Shown here: piece by piece, positions 22,818 through 32,296 of the stretch
How positions within the stretch are numbered: position 1 is the stretch's first letter
Layout of the letters: each line of letters opens with the position of its first letter
Assembly (NCBI GenBank): GCA_958295805.1
Contig: OY282373.1
Coordinates: 715,001 to 779,000 of the forward strand
From: an uncultured Nitrospirales bacterium
Lineage (GTDB): Bacteria; Nitrospirota; Nitrospiria; Nitrospirales; UBA8639
DNA: 64,000 nt
Reading direction: 5' to 3'
Translations under genes and position numbers: made by a program
The notes under the pieces: model-generated
What the model was told of the DNA's origin: nothing
Database searches by the model: none
The model's input: the letters and a program-made list of their open reading frames with translations, nothing else

Positions 22818-25511
22818 ATGGCACTCAAACCAGTGACGACGCCGGATGTTGAAGCCGCAACCATTCAACTGAGTATCGACGGCGAAACCGTTAGCACGAA
22901 ACAGGGGGTTTCGCTGTACGACGTGATTTCACGCATGGGCAAAATCGTGCCGGCCATGTGTTATCACTACACCTTTGATCCTTTCGGGTCGTGTGGCATG
23001 TGTCTGGTACTGCAAGAGGGCAAGAAGGCACCGGTCCGATCCTGTACCGCCAAAGCCGCGGAAGGGATGGTGATTCGAACGGATGGAGAAGACCTGTTTG
23101 CCGCTCGCAAAAAAGCCGTGGAAAAACATCTGTCCGTGCATCCCCTGGATTGTCCGGTGTGTGACGCGGACGGCCATTGCGAATTGCAGGACATGGCCTT
23201 CCAGCATGAAGTCACCAACCTCGCCAACGCCAAACAGAAAAACATTCCGGAAGACACCCGCAGCATCGTGCTGGACTTCAACATGAATCGCTGCATCGCC
23301 TGCGGGGAATGTATCAACATTTGTAAAGACCTGCTGCGCATTGACGCCCTGCAATTCATGAAGAAGGGCGGATTTACGCAAGTGGTGGCGAAGGGCGATC
23401 AGGCGCTGGATTGCGAATTTTGCGGCGATTGCCTGGCCGTGTGTCCCGTAGGCGCGATTACCAATAAGTTCTCCAAATACGTCTATAAGCCGTGGCAACT
23501 CCGGAAAACCACGACCACCTGCAATTACTGCGGCGACGGATGTCAACTGTACGTGGAAACCAAGGATACCGAAGTGGTGCGGGTGACCTCCCCCTTATCG
23601 TGGAAGAATAAATGGGGCGACCGGGGCGACACGGTCGACGGTCATGGTGGGCTCTGCGTGCGGGGCCGATTCGGTTTCCAATTCATCGACAGCAAAGAGC
23701 GACTGACGGAGCCGCTTCTTCGTCAAGGCAGCGATCTCGTTCCCGCCCCGTGGATTGAAGCGTTGGACGCGGCAGCGGAGCGATTAGTGCAGATCAAAGG
23801 AAGATACGGCCCTGATGCCATCGCGGGATTGATCACGGCGCGTTGCACGAATGAGGAACTCTACGTCTTTCAGAAGTTCATGCGCACGGTCCTGGGCACC
23901 AATAATCTGGACAGCAGCGCCCGATACGGCCACCTCAATTTTGTGCGCGCGGTGCATCAGGCTCTGGGTATCTCCCGAATGATGAACACGTCCGCGGATA
24001 TGACCAAAGCGAAGGCCATTCTGGTGGTGGGAGCCAACGTGACGGAAACGAATCCCGTGGCCAGCGTGCGGATCAAAGCCGCCGTCGGGACCTACAAAGC
24101 CTCGGTCATCGTGGTGGATTCCATGCAGACCAACTTGGCCAAACTGGCCTCGCATCCGACCATGGTCAAACCCGGGACCGAAGGTCTGTTCGTCAAAGGA
24201 TTGGTGAGGTCCGTTCTGGATCAGGACCTCATCGACTCTCGCGTCGCTGCGCAAGCGCCTGATGCCTTGAATGCCTTGAAGTCGGCCGCGCAGGCCGTGT
24301 GCCTTGAGACCGTGGCAGCGGAAACCGGCGCGTCCGTGGAGACGATTCACGAAGTTGCAAAGATTTTTGCGGAAGCCCCCCGTGCCGTCGTGTTGTGCGG
24401 GGAAGGAATCGTTCGTCGGCCCCACGGCTATGACAACGTGTTGTCTCTCATTGATCTCGCTTGGGTGACGGGAACGTTCCATAAACCCGGCAGCGGCGTG
24501 AACACGTTTGTCGAAGAGAGCAATGAGCAAGGGGCCGTGGACATGGGGGTGGCACCGGAATTTCTGCCTGGCCCGGTGGGTTATGAAGATTCCACGGCAC
24601 GCCGGAAATTTTCTGAAGCCTGGGGCATGGACGTGGCAAGTGCCCAACCCGGTCAATCCCTTGTTGAAATCATCGAGAACTGTCGCGCTGGAAAAATTAA
24701 GGCGCTGTACGTGGTTGGAGAAAATCCTGTGGCGACGCTGCCGAAGTCATGTGGCGTGGAAGAAGCCTTGAGTCAATTGGAATTGCTCATTTGTCAGGAC
24801 CCCTTCCTGACGGAGACGGCTCAATGTGCGCACCTCGTGTTCCCCGCGTGTACGTTTGCGGAAAAGGACGGCACGGTCACGAATCAGGAGGGAAAGGTGC
24901 AGTTCGTCAGGCCGGCCCTGGACCCCTTGGGTCAGAGCGCGTTGGATTGGCACATCATGGTGGGCATTGCCAACGGCATGGGGTCTTCCCTGCCGTATGA
25001 AACGACGCAGGACATTCAGGCGGAGATTCGGAAATTGCTTCCCGGCTACTACAATCTGGGGCAACCTCAACCCGTTGCAGCCGACCCCACGGCGTATCTG
25101 CAGAATGGATATCAGGATGCCGTGGGCGCTCGGTACGCGACGAATGGCCGTGCCGACGGGTCCGAGCGGCCCTATGACATGACCTTGATTCAACTCCTCT
25201 ATCATTCAGGAAAACTGTCCACGAAAGCCTCCGGGTTGATGGAGATTTCGCCGAATACCAAAGCCTTACGGTTGTCGCTTGAAGCATGTGAGCAGTTGGG
25301 TGTAGCCGAAGACGGACGCGTGCGCGTGACGTCGGATCAGGGAAGCGTGGAGTTGGGGGTTGAAGCCGACCCCAGCGTGTTGCCGGGAACCTGTGCGTTC
25401 CCTGAGCATTTTAATGATCCTCCGGTCAAAGATCTTGTGCCGGTTGAAGTCGATCCCGTCACCCGAGTACCGTATTTCAAATTGACTCGGGTGACGATCG
25501 AAAAGGTGTAA
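22818..25511 (+). CDS. nuoG: NADH-quinone oxidoreductase subunit G
   Basis: An 897-residue subunit of the peripheral arm. The N-terminal domain has the [2Fe-2S] ligands (CYHYTFDPFGSCGMC, then RSC), the HPLDCPVCDADGHC cluster, two ferredoxin-type clusters (CIACGECINIC, CEFCGDCLAVC) and a further CNYCGDGC motif that may hold the N7 cluster. A molybdopterin-oxidoreductase-like domain follows to about residue 750, then a C-terminal domain similar to molybdopterin dinucleotide-binding folds. It passes electrons between NuoI and an electron partner; NuoE and NuoF, which would oxidise NADH, are not in the window. GGTGGGAGAGAGAG precedes the ATG. Confidence 0.93.
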   Translation: MALKPVTTPDVEAATIQLSIDGETVSTKQGVSLYDVISRMGKIVPAMCYHYTFDPFGSCGMCLVLQEGKKAPVRSCTAKAAEGMVIRTDGEDLFAARKKAVEKHLSVHPLDCPVCDADGHCELQDMAFQHEVTNLANAKQKNIPEDTRSIVLDFNMNRCIACGECINICKDLLRIDALQFMKKGGFTQVVAKGDQALDCEFCGDCLAVCPVGAITNKFSKYVYKPWQLRKTTTTCNYCGDGCQLYVETKDTEVVRVTSPLSWKNKWGDRGDTVDGHGGLCVRGRFGFQFIDSKERLTEPLLRQGSDLVPAPWIEALDAAAERLVQIKGRYGPDAIAGLITARCTNEELYVFQKFMRTVLGTNNLDSSARYGHLNFVRAVHQALGISRMMNTSADMTKAKAILVVGANVTETNPVASVRIKAAVGTYKASVIVVDSMQTNLAKLASHPTMVKPGTEGLFVKGLVRSVLDQDLIDSRVAAQAPDALNALKSAAQAVCLETVAAETGASVETIHEVAKIFAEAPRAVVLCGEGIVRRPHGYDNVLSLIDLAWVTGTFHKPGSGVNTFVEESNEQGAVDMGVAPEFLPGPVGYEDSTARRKFSEAWGMDVASAQPGQSLVEIIENCRAGKIKALYVVGENPVATLPKSCGVEEALSQLELLICQDPFLTETAQCAHLVFPACTFAEKDGTVTNQEGKVQFVRPALDPLGQSALDWHIMVGIANGMGSSLPYETTQDIQAEIRKLLPGYYNLGQPQPVAADPTAYLQNGYQDAVGARYATNGRADGSERPYDMTLIQLLYHSGKLSTKASGLMEISPNTKALRLSLEACEQLGVAEDGRVRVTSDQGSVELGVEADPSVLPGTCAFPEHFNDPPVKDLVPVEVDPVTRVPYFKLTRVTIEKV

Positions 25512-25527
25512 GGGGGAGATCGTATCC

Positions 25528-26103
25528 ATGGATACTCCGAGCCAAACGAAAAAATTATTCGACGCGGTCCTGTTCCGTGAAATCTGGAAAGCGATGAAGG
25601 TCACTTTCAAGCACATGTTTCATCGCCCGATGACCTTCGAGTATCCGCGAGAAAAGCGAACGATTCCCGATGCCCATCGTGGCGCCCTGGGCCTGTTGTG
25701 CTACGATGACGGGCGCGAACGGTGCGTCGGATGTGACCTCTGTGAAGCCGCGTGTCCCTCCCGGTGCATCAAAGTCATCAGTGAAGAAGATAAGTCGATG
25801 CCGCTGCAACGGTACGCGACGGAGTTTTACATCGATATTACCAAATGCGTGTTTTGTGGGTATTGCGTGGAAGCCTGTCCGGTCAACGCCTTGGCCATGA
25901 CGAAGATGTATGAATATTCGACTCCCGATAAACGCACCCTCCTGTTCGACAAACGGCGACTCTACGAAATCGGAGAACAACACATAGAGGATGCCAAGAA
26001 GTATTTATACGCTCATAATCAAGAAGAGGATGATGACGAGAGTCGCGCCTACCGCTATCATTTTCCCCAACCCGTCGGGAAAGCCGAAGTCTCTGACTCG
26101 TAG
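25528..26103 (+). CDS. nuoI: NADH-quinone oxidoreductase subunit I
   Basis: A 191-residue ferredoxin-type subunit carrying N6a and N6b. The two [4Fe-4S] motifs are RCVGCDLCEAACPSRCI and KCVFCGYCVEACPVNAL, in the middle of the protein. It passes electrons from NuoG to NuoB. It follows nuoG after 16 bases. Normally nuoH lies between nuoG and nuoI; here it is missing. Confidence 0.95.
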   Translation: MDTPSQTKKLFDAVLFREIWKAMKVTFKHMFHRPMTFEYPREKRTIPDAHRGALGLLCYDDGRERCVGCDLCEAACPSRCIKVISEEDKSMPLQRYATEFYIDITKCVFCGYCVEACPVNALAMTKMYEYSTPDKRTLLFDKRRLYEIGEQHIEDAKKYLYAHNQEEDDDESRAYRYHFPQPVGKAEVSDS

Positions 26104-26112
26104 CCTTTGACG

Positions 26113-26643
26113 ATGATGTATGTCTTGTTCGGGTACTTTGCGGTCGTGAGTATCCTGTCCGGGGTTTTCACGATTGCCTTGAAAAATCCCGTCCATTGCG
26201 GCCTGGGCCTGTTGTCCTTGCTGCTCCACGTGGCCGGTCTCTTCGTGTTGCTCAACGCCGAGTTTCTGTTTGCGGTTCAGATTATCGTCTATGCCGGGGC
26301 CATCCTGGTGCTCTATCTGTTTGTCCTGATGTTGCTGAACTTGAAAACGGAAGAACAGCATCTGCACAAGAAATACCCGTTTTTCCTGTTTGCCGGCGTG
26401 GCGATTCTGGGCGAATTACTCATTGTGACGTTGCAGACGCCCTATGGTGGTGCCAAAGGCACGGCGTCGGCAGAGGTGGTGTTGCAGACCGGCCCGAGTC
26501 ACGCCGTCGGGATCATGATGTTCAGCGACTATTTGTTGTTGTTTGAAATCGTCGGGGTCTTTCTCCTGGGCGCGATTATCGGGGCGATTGTGTTGGCGAA
26601 AACACCAACCCCGCCGACTCCCAAGACGGACGCGGCCACGTAA
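26113..26643 (+). CDS. nuoJ: NADH-quinone oxidoreductase subunit J
   Basis: A 176-residue membrane subunit. Five hydrophobic helices are predicted, with the conserved [24 protein letters not shown] segment near residues 55-78. The ATG at 26113 is preferred over TTG at 26107. It is followed by nuoK after 7 bases. Confidence 0.93.
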   Translation: MMYVLFGYFAVVSILSGVFTIALKNPVHCGLGLLSLLLHVAGLFVLLNAEFLFAVQIIVYAGAILVLYLFVLMLLNLKTEEQHLHKKYPFFLFAGVAILGELLIVTLQTPYGGAKGTASAEVVLQTGPSHAVGIMMFSDYLLLFEIVGVFLLGAIIGAIVLAKTPTPPTPKTDAAT

Positions 26644-26650
26644 GTCAATC

Positions 26651-26953
26651 ATGATTCCTCTTTCCGCCTACGTCGCGTTGAGTGCCATCCTGTTTATGAC
26701 CGGATTGCTGGGCGTCCTGATTCGCCGGAATTTTATCATCGTCCTGATGTCCGTCGAGATCATGTTGAACGCGGCGAACGTTAATCTCGTGGCGTTCTCC
26801 CATTATCTGGAATCCATGGCCGGTCAATTGGCGGCCCTGTTCGTGATTGCGATTGCGGCCGGAGAAGCCGCGGTGGGCCTGGCGATTATCATCGTCGTGT
26901 TCCGTGGGAAAATTGCGACCAACGTCGATCAGATTAACTTGTTGAAGTGGTAA
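26651..26953 (+). CDS. nuoK: NADH-quinone oxidoreductase subunit K
   Basis: A 100-residue membrane subunit with three helices. The conserved glutamates of the proton path are visible: [16 protein letters not shown] (near residue 33-48) and [17 protein letters not shown] (near 70-86). It overlaps nothing and ends 1 base before the GTG of nuoL. Confidence 0.94.
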   Translation: MIPLSAYVALSAILFMTGLLGVLIRRNFIIVLMSVEIMLNAANVNLVAFSHYLESMAGQLAALFVIAIAAGEAAVGLAIIIVVFRGKIATNVDQINLLKW

Positions 26954-26954
26954 C

Positions 26955-28934
26955 GTGTTCGATTGGCTCGTCATTCTCATTCCGGTCCTTCCGTTACTGG
27001 CCGTCCTGGTGAACGGCCTGCTGGGCCATCGGTACGCGCACGGTCCGGCGGGACGAATTGCGTGCGGGTCGGTGGGGCTCTCGTTTCTTTGCGCCCTCGG
27101 GGTTGTCGCCCACGTGCTACCTGATCCCGCTCCCCGCGAAGTCGTGGCCTATTCCTGGATTTTCGGCGGTGACCTTCACGTCAACTTCGGCTTTCTGATT
27201 GATCCGCTGACCGCGGTCATGTTGATGGTGGTGACGGGAGTCGGTTTCCTGATTCACGTCTATTCCATCGGGTACATGCACGGCGAAGACGGGTTTACCC
27301 GCTTCTTCGTCTACATGAATTTGTTCATGGTCTCCATGCTGTTGCTGGTCATGGGGAATAATTTCCTGGTGCTTTTCATCGGATGGGAAGGCGTCGGTCT
27401 GTGTTCCTATCTGTTGATCGGGTACTACTTCAACAAAGTATCCGCGGCGAAAGCCGCGACCAAGGCTTTTGTCGTCAACCGGATTGGAGACGCGGGATTC
27501 CTGCTCGCGATGTTTCTGGTCTTCATCAATTTTCGCACCTTGGATTACCTGACGGTGTTCGAGCAGGCGAGCCGACTCTCTACCGAAACGGCGACGGCCA
27601 TTGCGCTGTGTCTGTTAGTGGGAGCGGTGGGAAAATCCGCGCAAATTCCGTTATACACCTGGCTTCCCGATGCCATGGAAGGGCCGACGCCCGTGAGTGC
27701 CTTGATTCACGCCGCGACCATGGTAACGGCCGGCGTTTACATGGTGGTCCGAACCCACGTGTTCTACGACATGTCGCCCGTGGCGCTGACCACGGTGGGG
27801 CTCGTCGGCGGCACGACGGCGTTGTTCGCCGCCACCATTGGACTGGTTCAGAACGACATCAAGCGCGTGTTGGCCTACTCGACCGTCAGTCAGTTGGGCT
27901 ACATGTTTCTGGCCTGTGGGGTGGGGGCCTATAGTGCCGCCGTCTTCCATCTGGTCACACATGCCTTTTTCAAGGCGCTGCTCTTCCTGTCCGCCGGTGC
28001 CGTGATCCATTCGCTGGAAGGAGAGCAGGACGTTCGCAAGATGGGAGGACTGGCCAGAAAAATTCCCATCACGCACGCCGTCTTTCTCATCGGCACCGTG
28101 GCGATTGCCGGCATTCCGCCGTTGGCAGGGTTCTGGAGCAAGGATGAAATCATGGCCCACGCCTTCGTCCATCATCATTACGTCCTCTATGGATTTGCGG
28201 CGGTCGGCGCGCTTCTGACCTCCTTTTACATGTTCCGCCTCACCTATTTGACGTTTTATGGTCGATCCCGGGTCGACCCCGACGTGGAACGCCACGTTCA
28301 TGAATCGCCACCGGTGATGACCGTGCCGTTGATGATCCTGGCGGGGCTTTCCATCTTCGGCGGATTGCTGGGCGTGCCGCCGGAACACGGCTGGTTTCAT
28401 GGGTTTTTAGAATCCGTGGCCACGCCCGTCGGAGCCGTGGCTCATGAAGTCAGTGGGAGCACGCTGATGACGTTGATGACCGTGGCCGTGGGTCTTGCGT
28501 TGAGTGGTTGGGTCGCGGCGCACTATCTGTATTCCGTAAAACCGAAGACGGCGGACGACTGGTCGCAACGGTACGCCGGAGCCTATCGAACGATTTTGAA
28601 TAAATACTACGTTGATGAACTCTACGATTCGATCTTCGTCGAGCCGTGTAAACGTCTGGGTCGGCTGTGGGATTGGATCGACCACCAGGTGATCGATCTC
28701 GTCGTTCGTGGAATTGGTCGCGGGGCGGACGTGAGCGCCGAAGGTGTGACCTGGGCCGAGAAACACGTGATTTACGGTGGAATCAACGTCATCGGATACG
28801 CGAACCATCTGGCGGCCCGGTCGTGGCGGAAGTTGCAAACCGGCCTCGTCAACCATTACGCCGCCGTGATCGTCATCGGTCTCTTTCTCCTCGTCCACGT
28901 ATTGTTGGTGTGGTTGACCGGAACGTCCGTCTGA
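26955..28934 (+). CDS. nuoL: NADH-quinone oxidoreductase subunit L
   Basis: A 659-residue proton-pumping subunit with about 16 helices. Signatures are GMHGEDGFTRFFVYMNLF-type residues, FIGWEGVGLCSYLLIGYY with the TM5 Glu, KSAQIPLYTWLPDAMEGPTPVSALIHAATMVTAG, and ACGVGAYSAAVFHLVTHAFFKALLFLSAG. A long amphipathic C-terminal region follows, ending in a last helix. The start is GTG. Confidence 0.94.
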   Translation: MFDWLVILIPVLPLLAVLVNGLLGHRYAHGPAGRIACGSVGLSFLCALGVVAHVLPDPAPREVVAYSWIFGGDLHVNFGFLIDPLTAVMLMVVTGVGFLIHVYSIGYMHGEDGFTRFFVYMNLFMVSMLLLVMGNNFLVLFIGWEGVGLCSYLLIGYYFNKVSAAKAATKAFVVNRIGDAGFLLAMFLVFINFRTLDYLTVFEQASRLSTETATAIALCLLVGAVGKSAQIPLYTWLPDAMEGPTPVSALIHAATMVTAGVYMVVRTHVFYDMSPVALTTVGLVGGTTALFAATIGLVQNDIKRVLAYSTVSQLGYMFLACGVGAYSAAVFHLVTHAFFKALLFLSAGAVIHSLEGEQDVRKMGGLARKIPITHAVFLIGTVAIAGIPPLAGFWSKDEIMAHAFVHHHYVLYGFAAVGALLTSFYMFRLTYLTFYGRSRVDPDVERHVHESPPVMTVPLMILAGLSIFGGLLGVPPEHGWFHGFLESVATPVGAVAHEVSGSTLMTLMTVAVGLALSGWVAAHYLYSVKPKTADDWSQRYAGAYRTILNKYYVDELYDSIFVEPCKRLGRLWDWIDHQVIDLVVRGIGRGADVSAEGVTWAEKHVIYGGINVIGYANHLAARSWRKLQTGLVNHYAAVIVIGLFLLVHVLLVWLTGTSV

Positions 28935-29013
28935 TGACGAAGCCGACGTGAAACGCGTCGTGCTGAACGACGCACCCGTCAACGAGGGGCGTTCAACGAT
29001 CTGCAAGGGCTGA

Positions 29014-30594
29014 GTGATCGGCATGCTCGAAGAATTTCAATTCGGATTTCCCATTTTGTCGGTGCTCCTCTTCTTGCCGCTTCTTGGTGCCGTTGTGTTG
29101 TGGCTGCAACGGGACCCCGATTTGATAAAGAAGTCCGTCTTGGGCGTGGCGATTCTGGAGTTGAGCCTCTCAATCATCCTGGTGCTTCGATTCATCCCGG
29201 GATCCGCGGCCATGCAGTTCAGCGAGCGACTGAATTGGATTCCCCCCCTCGGCATTTCCTATCATCTTGCGGTTGACGGCATCAGCGTCTTGTTCGTCGG
29301 ACTCTCGGCTTTCATCACGGTGTTAATCGTCCTCTATTCGTGGGACGCCGTCCAGGAAAACGTCAAGCCGTACTTCATGAGCATCCTGGCGTTGGAAACG
29401 ACGATGATCGGCATCTTTGTTTCCATCGACCTGATTCTCTTTTTTGTCTTCTGGGAACTCATGCTCGTGCCCAGCTATTTCCTGATCAAGTTGTGGGGCG
29501 TCGGGAACGAGAAAGAATACGCCGCGCTCAAATACGTGTTGTACACCTTGTTGGGCAGCGTGTTCATGTTGGTGGGGTTTGCGCTGTTAAGTTTGAATTA
29601 CTACGACGTCACGCAGACCTACAGTTTCGACTTGTTGGATCTGTTGACCGTGCCCGTTCCGGTTGACGAGCAACTGTTGATCTTCTGGCTGATCTTCATG
29701 GGGTTGGCCTTCAAGGCGCCGGTGTTTCCTTTCCACACGTGGTTGCCGGACGCGCTCGTGCAAGGCCCCATCGGCATGTCCGTGGTGTTGGCCGGAATCA
29801 AGCTTGGGACGTATGGGTTTCTGCGGTTCTCCTTCCCGCTGCTGCCCGAAGCCTCGACCAATGAAACCGTGGTGGTGATCGTGATGACCCTGGCGTTGGC
29901 CGCCATCGTCTGGGGCGCGATCATCGCCATCATGCAATCCGACTTCAGACGTCTGCTCGCGTTCAGCAGTATCAGCCATCTGGGATTTGTGTTGCTGGGC
30001 TTGTTTGCGTTGAATTTCCAGGGCCTGCAGGGCAGTCTGCTGCACATGATCAATTTAGGGTTGACGACCGCCGGACTCTTTTTCCTGGCGGGGTTTCTCC
30101 ATGACCGCCTCGGCAATACGCTGCTGGAACATTGCGGAGGTCTCGCGTCGAAGATGCCGTGGTTGGCGACCTTCGTGCTGCTCATTGGAATGGCCTCGAT
30201 TGGATTGCCCGGGACGAACGGCTTCGTCGGAGAATTTCTGATTCTGCTCGGCGCGTTTCAAGCGCATTGGGTCTACGGCGTCGTGGCGGTGTCGGGCGTG
30301 ATTTTCGCCGCCGCGTATTTTCTCTGGTATTACGAGCGGGCCATTTTCGGACCCGTCGGCCCAAAAGTCCCCGACGTGCTGAAAGACCTGACGCAACGTG
30401 AATCGATGATTGCCGTGGCGCTGTGCGTGATGATTATCTGGATCGGGCTGTATCCGGCGCCGTTTCTGCGCGTGATGAATGGATCGGTGCAGGCGGTGGT
30501 GGATCGATTGGACCGCGGGTCCATCGCGAGCGTGGAACGCGACCGGACGCTGCTGTCTCACGTCATGAACGACGGACCTGGAGACAAGGACTGA
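29014..30594 (+). CDS. nuoM: NADH-quinone oxidoreductase subunit M, first copy
   Basis: A 526-residue proton-pumping subunit with about 14 helices. Signatures include SYHLAVDGISVLFVGLSAF, FFVFWELMLVPSYFLI with the conserved Glu, KAPVFPFHTWLPDALVQGP and QSDFRRLLAFSSISHLGF. AAGGG lies about 6 bases before the GTG at 29014. It is followed after 3 bases by a second nuoM. Confidence 0.92.
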   Translation: MIGMLEEFQFGFPILSVLLFLPLLGAVVLWLQRDPDLIKKSVLGVAILELSLSIILVLRFIPGSAAMQFSERLNWIPPLGISYHLAVDGISVLFVGLSAFITVLIVLYSWDAVQENVKPYFMSILALETTMIGIFVSIDLILFFVFWELMLVPSYFLIKLWGVGNEKEYAALKYVLYTLLGSVFMLVGFALLSLNYYDVTQTYSFDLLDLLTVPVPVDEQLLIFWLIFMGLAFKAPVFPFHTWLPDALVQGPIGMSVVLAGIKLGTYGFLRFSFPLLPEASTNETVVVIVMTLALAAIVWGAIIAIMQSDFRRLLAFSSISHLGFVLLGLFALNFQGLQGSLLHMINLGLTTAGLFFLAGFLHDRLGNTLLEHCGGLASKMPWLATFVLLIGMASIGLPGTNGFVGEFLILLGAFQAHWVYGVVAVSGVIFAAAYFLWYYERAIFGPVGPKVPDVLKDLTQRESMIAVALCVMIIWIGLYPAPFLRVMNGSVQAVVDRLDRGSIASVERDRTLLSHVMNDGPGDKD

Positions 30595-30597
30595 GCG

Positions 30598-32193
30598 ATG
30601 GGGGAGTTGGCGTTACTCATCACCCTGTTTGCCCCGTTCCTGGGGTCCATCGCGTTGCTGTTTATTCCGAATCGGGAACCGCTTCAGGTTCGTGGCGTGG
30701 CCGCGGGTTCCGCCGGGGTGACCTTGCTCGCCGCTCTGTACGTGTTTCTGGCGTATGATCCCGAGCAAGGCGGGTTTCAATTCATCACCAAGTGGTCGTG
30801 GTCGGAAGAATTAGGCATTGCCTTTCATCTCGGCGTTGATGGGATAGGGGCTCCGCTGGTCTTTGCATCGGCCATACTCCTGTTTGCGGGGATTTTCATA
30901 TCGTGGCACATCAAGGATCGTACGAAGGAGTTTTACATCTTCCTGTTGATTCTGGCGGCGGCAACCATCGGGGTCTTCATGTCGCTGGATCTGTTTTTTC
31001 TCTACTTCTTTTATGAGATGTCCGTGTTGCCCATGTACGTGTTGCTGGGGGTCTGGGGCAGTCATACCAAAGGGTATTTGAGCATGACCGACTCCGAAGG
31101 CCGTAAGCTTCGCGATTCGGTCGGGTTCATTTTGAACTTCGGGGCGAACAGCAAAGAATACGCGGCCATGAAGTTGACGCTGTTCCTCTCGGCCGGCGCC
31201 GTGCTCGCGTTGATGGGCATTCTGCTGATTTATCATTTCTCACCCGTCCACACGTTCGACATTCTGGTCCTGCGGGAGGTCGCTGATTTTGATGGAACGT
31301 TGGCTACGATTATCTGGCTGCTGGTCTTTTTCGGCTTTGCGTCCATCGCGCCCATTTGGCCGCTGCATTCATGGTCGCCCGTGGGGCACGCCGCGGCACC
31401 GGCCGCGACCAGCATGTTACACGCCGGCGTGCTGATGAAACTCGGCCATTTTTCCATCATTCGCGTGGCCTATGAAATCCTGCCGGAAACCACGCAGCAG
31501 CTTATGCCCATCGCCGCGATTCTGTGCGTCTTCAGCATTCTCTACGGTGGGTTCGTTGCCTATTTTGCCAAAGACACGAAATACGTCATCGGGTATTCGA
31601 GTTCCAGCCACATGGGCTACGTGTTCCTGGGCATGGCGGCCCTGAATTACATCAGCCTGACCGGCGCCGTGATTTACATGTTCGCGCACGCCTTGGCCAC
31701 GGGGATGCTCTTCGCCATGGCAGGGTGGGTGTATGACCAGACCCATACGCGGGACATTCCCTCCCTGGGCGGGTTGGTCCAGAAAATGCCCTTCCTGGCC
31801 GGAGCGTTTATTATCGCGTGCATGGCGTCGGTCGGGATGCCCGGCACCGTGAACTTTATCGCCGAAATCATGATTATCGTCGGCGCGTGGGAAAAATATC
31901 CCTTCCAGGTCATCGTGGCGGTGTTGGGAATCGTGCTGACCATGGCCTATCTCTTCAAAATGATGCGGGGACTGTTTTATGGACGACTGTCCGCGGAGTA
32001 CGCCCACGTCAGCGACGCCAGAAATTGGGTTGACCGCATGCCGTTGCTGATCATGATCGGGTGCAGCATTTTCTTCGGTATTTTCCCCATGCACTTTTAC
32101 AACGTCGTGCGATCAACGGTGGTGCCGATGCTGGACCGGATTAACCAGGTGAGTCCGGTGCTGACGCAACAGACCACCGGATTATTCCCGTAA
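30598..32193 (+). CDS. nuoM2: NADH-quinone oxidoreductase subunit M, second copy
   Basis: A 531-residue NuoM-type subunit immediately downstream of the first. Signatures are FHLGVDGIGAPLVFASAILLFAG, FFYEMSVLPMYVLLGVWG with the conserved Glu, and GYSSSSHMGYVFLGM. A hydrophilic insertion of about 30 residues (TDSEGRKLRDSVGF within it) follows the Glu helix, and the HTWLPDA motif is altered to HSWSPVGHAAAP. Two tandem NuoM genes define the '2M' complex I, thought to have an added pumping module. The protein is diverged enough from copy one that the duplication is ancient. Confidence 0.92.
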   Translation: MGELALLITLFAPFLGSIALLFIPNREPLQVRGVAAGSAGVTLLAALYVFLAYDPEQGGFQFITKWSWSEELGIAFHLGVDGIGAPLVFASAILLFAGIFISWHIKDRTKEFYIFLLILAAATIGVFMSLDLFFLYFFYEMSVLPMYVLLGVWGSHTKGYLSMTDSEGRKLRDSVGFILNFGANSKEYAAMKLTLFLSAGAVLALMGILLIYHFSPVHTFDILVLREVADFDGTLATIIWLLVFFGFASIAPIWPLHSWSPVGHAAAPAATSMLHAGVLMKLGHFSIIRVAYEILPETTQQLMPIAAILCVFSILYGGFVAYFAKDTKYVIGYSSSSHMGYVFLGMAALNYISLTGAVIYMFAHALATGMLFAMAGWVYDQTHTRDIPSLGGLVQKMPFLAGAFIIACMASVGMPGTVNFIAEIMIIVGAWEKYPFQVIVAVLGIVLTMAYLFKMMRGLFYGRLSAEYAHVSDARNWVDRMPLLIMIGCSIFFGIFPMHFYNVVRSTVVPMLDRINQVSPVLTQQTTGLFP

Positions 32194-32296
32194 CCTGACG
32201 TTGAAATGGATCGAGAGACAAATCAGTGGTCATTCTGAGCAAAGCGAAGAATCTTTCTCAAAAGCAAGACCCTTGTCCAACGGCTCCTGACCAATC

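Noticed and set aside
23784-24656. 290-residue minus-strand frame within nuoG
   Set aside because: Shadow frame; nuoG is conserved over this region.
27651-28400. 249-residue minus-strand frame within nuoL
   Set aside because: Shadow of the conserved nuoL frame with His/Gly/Arg-rich composition.
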